Assembly: GCA_958405355.1 (NCBI GenBank)
Contig: CATYEA010000024.1
Span: 1-14,362 of the forward strand
Direction of reading: 5' to 3'
Length of the DNA: 14,362 nt
Source: an uncultured Lachnospiraceae bacterium
GTDB lineage: Bacteria; Bacillota; Clostridia; Lachnospirales; Lachnospiraceae
Positions within the stretch are counted from its first letter, which is position 1. Each line of letters begins with the position of its first letter. Under the pieces are notes generated by a model. The model was not told where the DNA came from. It saw nothing but the letters and a program-made list of their open reading frames with translations, and did not search any database. Of the stretch, positions 13,804-14,362 are shown piece after piece. The position numbers were made by a program, and so were the translations under genes.

Positions 13804-13823
13804 TGTAATACAATTGTATTACA
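13804..13823. promoter_or_regulatory. Perfect 20-bp palindrome, probable antitoxin operator
   Basis: The half site TGTAATACAA (13804-13813) is followed with no gap by its exact reverse complement TTGTATTACA (13814-13823). It spans the -10 box of the antitoxin promoter, where a bound ribbon-helix-helix antitoxin would block transcription, as is known for RelB- and VapB-type antitoxins. Confidence 0.75.
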
Positions 13824-13841
13824 TTATTGTTTTGGTGTCAA
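13813..13841 (-). promoter_or_regulatory. Promoter of the antitoxin-toxin-ATPase operon
   Basis: Minus strand TTGACA (13836-13841), 17-base spacer, TACAAT (13813-13818). It is strong and fully overlapped at the -10 box by the palindrome at 13804-13823. Confidence 0.8.
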
Positions 13842-13876
13842 TTTATTTCCATCGACTATAAATTTGAATATTTTTA

Positions 13877-13885
13877 TGCTATGAT
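13877..13885 (+). promoter_or_regulatory. Weak extended -10 candidate for the pseudouridine synthase gene
   Basis: TGC followed by TATGAT (13880-13885) with no recognisable -35 at 16-18 bases. The predicted start would fall right at the ribosome binding site, giving a very short leader, so this is a tentative call. Confidence 0.25.
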
Positions 13886-13905
13886 AATCTCTAAAGGAGA
13901 ATTTT

Positions 13906-14362
13906 ATGAATCGTACATTAATTTACACCATAGGCCCTGAGAATGCCGCTGCTAAAATTGAATATTTTCTGCACCGTCAAGGTTATTCCAGACAGCTTTT
14001 AGCTCAACTGAAAAAACAAGCCGGAAGCATTCTTGTCAACGACTGTCCAAAATATATGAATGAACGTCTGGCCAACGGAGATTTACTGACGGTTCATATT
14101 TGTGAAAATAAGGTTTCTGAAAAGATTCTTCCTGTGGAACTGCCGCTGGATATTCTCTATGAAGACGAAGATATTATTGCCGTGAATAAGCCGGCGGGAA
14201 TGCCAACCCATCCTTCCATAAATAATTATGACAATTCTCTGGCCAATGCCTTGGCTTATTATTTTAAAAGCCGGAACGAGGCATTTATTTTTCGATGCAC
14301 CAACCGGCTGGACCGGGATACCTCCGGTGTCACCGTCATTTCCAAACATTTGTTAAGTTCCG
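13906..14362 (+). CDS. RluA-family pseudouridine synthase, C-terminus off the window edge
   Basis: The frame is open from the ATG at 13906 to the window end, giving 152 residues of a protein usually about 300 long. The N-terminal part (about 10-75) looks like an S4 RNA-binding domain (KIEYFLHRQGYSRQLLAQLK, then ILVNDCPKYMNERLANGD). The catalytic domain begins with ILYEDEDIIAVNKPAGMPTHP (about 84-104) and holds the active-site motif NRLDRDTSG with catalytic D136. RluA-family enzymes convert specific uridines in rRNA or tRNA to pseudouridine; which site cannot be told from this part. AAAGGAGA lies 5-6 bases before the ATG. It is divergent from the toxin-antitoxin operon across a 117-base gap. 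Confidence 0.92.
   Translation, partial: MNRTLIYTIGPENAAAKIEYFLHRQGYSRQLLAQLKKQAGSILVNDCPKYMNERLANGDLLTVHICENKVSEKILPVELPLDILYEDEDIIAVNKPAGMPTHPSINNYDNSLANALAYYFKSRNEAFIFRCTNRLDRDTSGVTVISKHLLSS

Noticed and set aside
13302..13905. Mobile element carrying the toxin-antitoxin pair
   Set aside because: I found no terminal repeats, target-site duplication, transposase or integrase around it.

Overview
The window looks like a chromosomal segment from a low-to-mid GC Clostridia, most likely a Lachnospiraceae relative. This rests on the gene families seen (DapL-type lysine biosynthesis, DUF4317, a two-gene SufC/SufB-like Fe-S operon, a YwaC/RelP-type small alarmone synthetase), strong AGGAGG-type ribosome binding sites and consensus sigma-A promoters. 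Species cannot be named from the sequence alone. No rRNA, tRNA, CRISPR array, insertion sequence or phage gene was seen, and no gene-free stretch exceeds 300 bases.

Layout. 1-577 (minus, cut by the window edge): IMP cyclohydrolase-like protein, divergent from dapL (724-1920, plus). 1971-3922 (minus): membrane-anchored phospholipase D-like protein followed by a hypoxanthine/uracil-DNA glycosylase. 4089-4766 (plus): small (p)ppGpp synthetase. 4814-6480 (minus): minimal Suf pair (ATPase plus SufBD scaffold). 6679-7827 (plus): DUF4317 protein of unknown function. 7901-9265 (minus): ArsC/Spx-like protein followed by adenosine deaminase. 9382-10935 (plus): ABC-F protein resembling B. subtilis YfmM. 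11008-11517 (minus): ferritin. 11597-13788 (minus): a RelB/DinJ-type antitoxin, an internally deleted PIN toxin and an ABC-class ATPase (PF09818 type), tightly packed as one apparent operon. 13906-14362 (plus, cut by the edge): RluA-family pseudouridine synthase.

Most genes are housekeeping, stress or nucleotide-metabolism functions, arranged as short divergent units. Several divergent pairs have promoters packed back to back. In the ArsC-like/ABC-F pair both promoters appear to use one palindromic TTGCAA as their -35 box. Convergent genes are separated by terminator hairpins that probably work in both directions.

The most unusual part is the right end. A toxin-antitoxin promoter with a perfect 20-bp palindrome over its -10 box drives an antitoxin that overlaps a PIN toxin. 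The toxin keeps both ends of its fold but appears to have lost the middle in frame. Four bases later starts an ABC-class ATPase whose family includes a trypanosome RNA-editing-associated protein. Whether this is a working three-gene system, or a decayed toxin-antitoxin locus whose promoter now serves the ATPase, cannot be settled from sequence alone.
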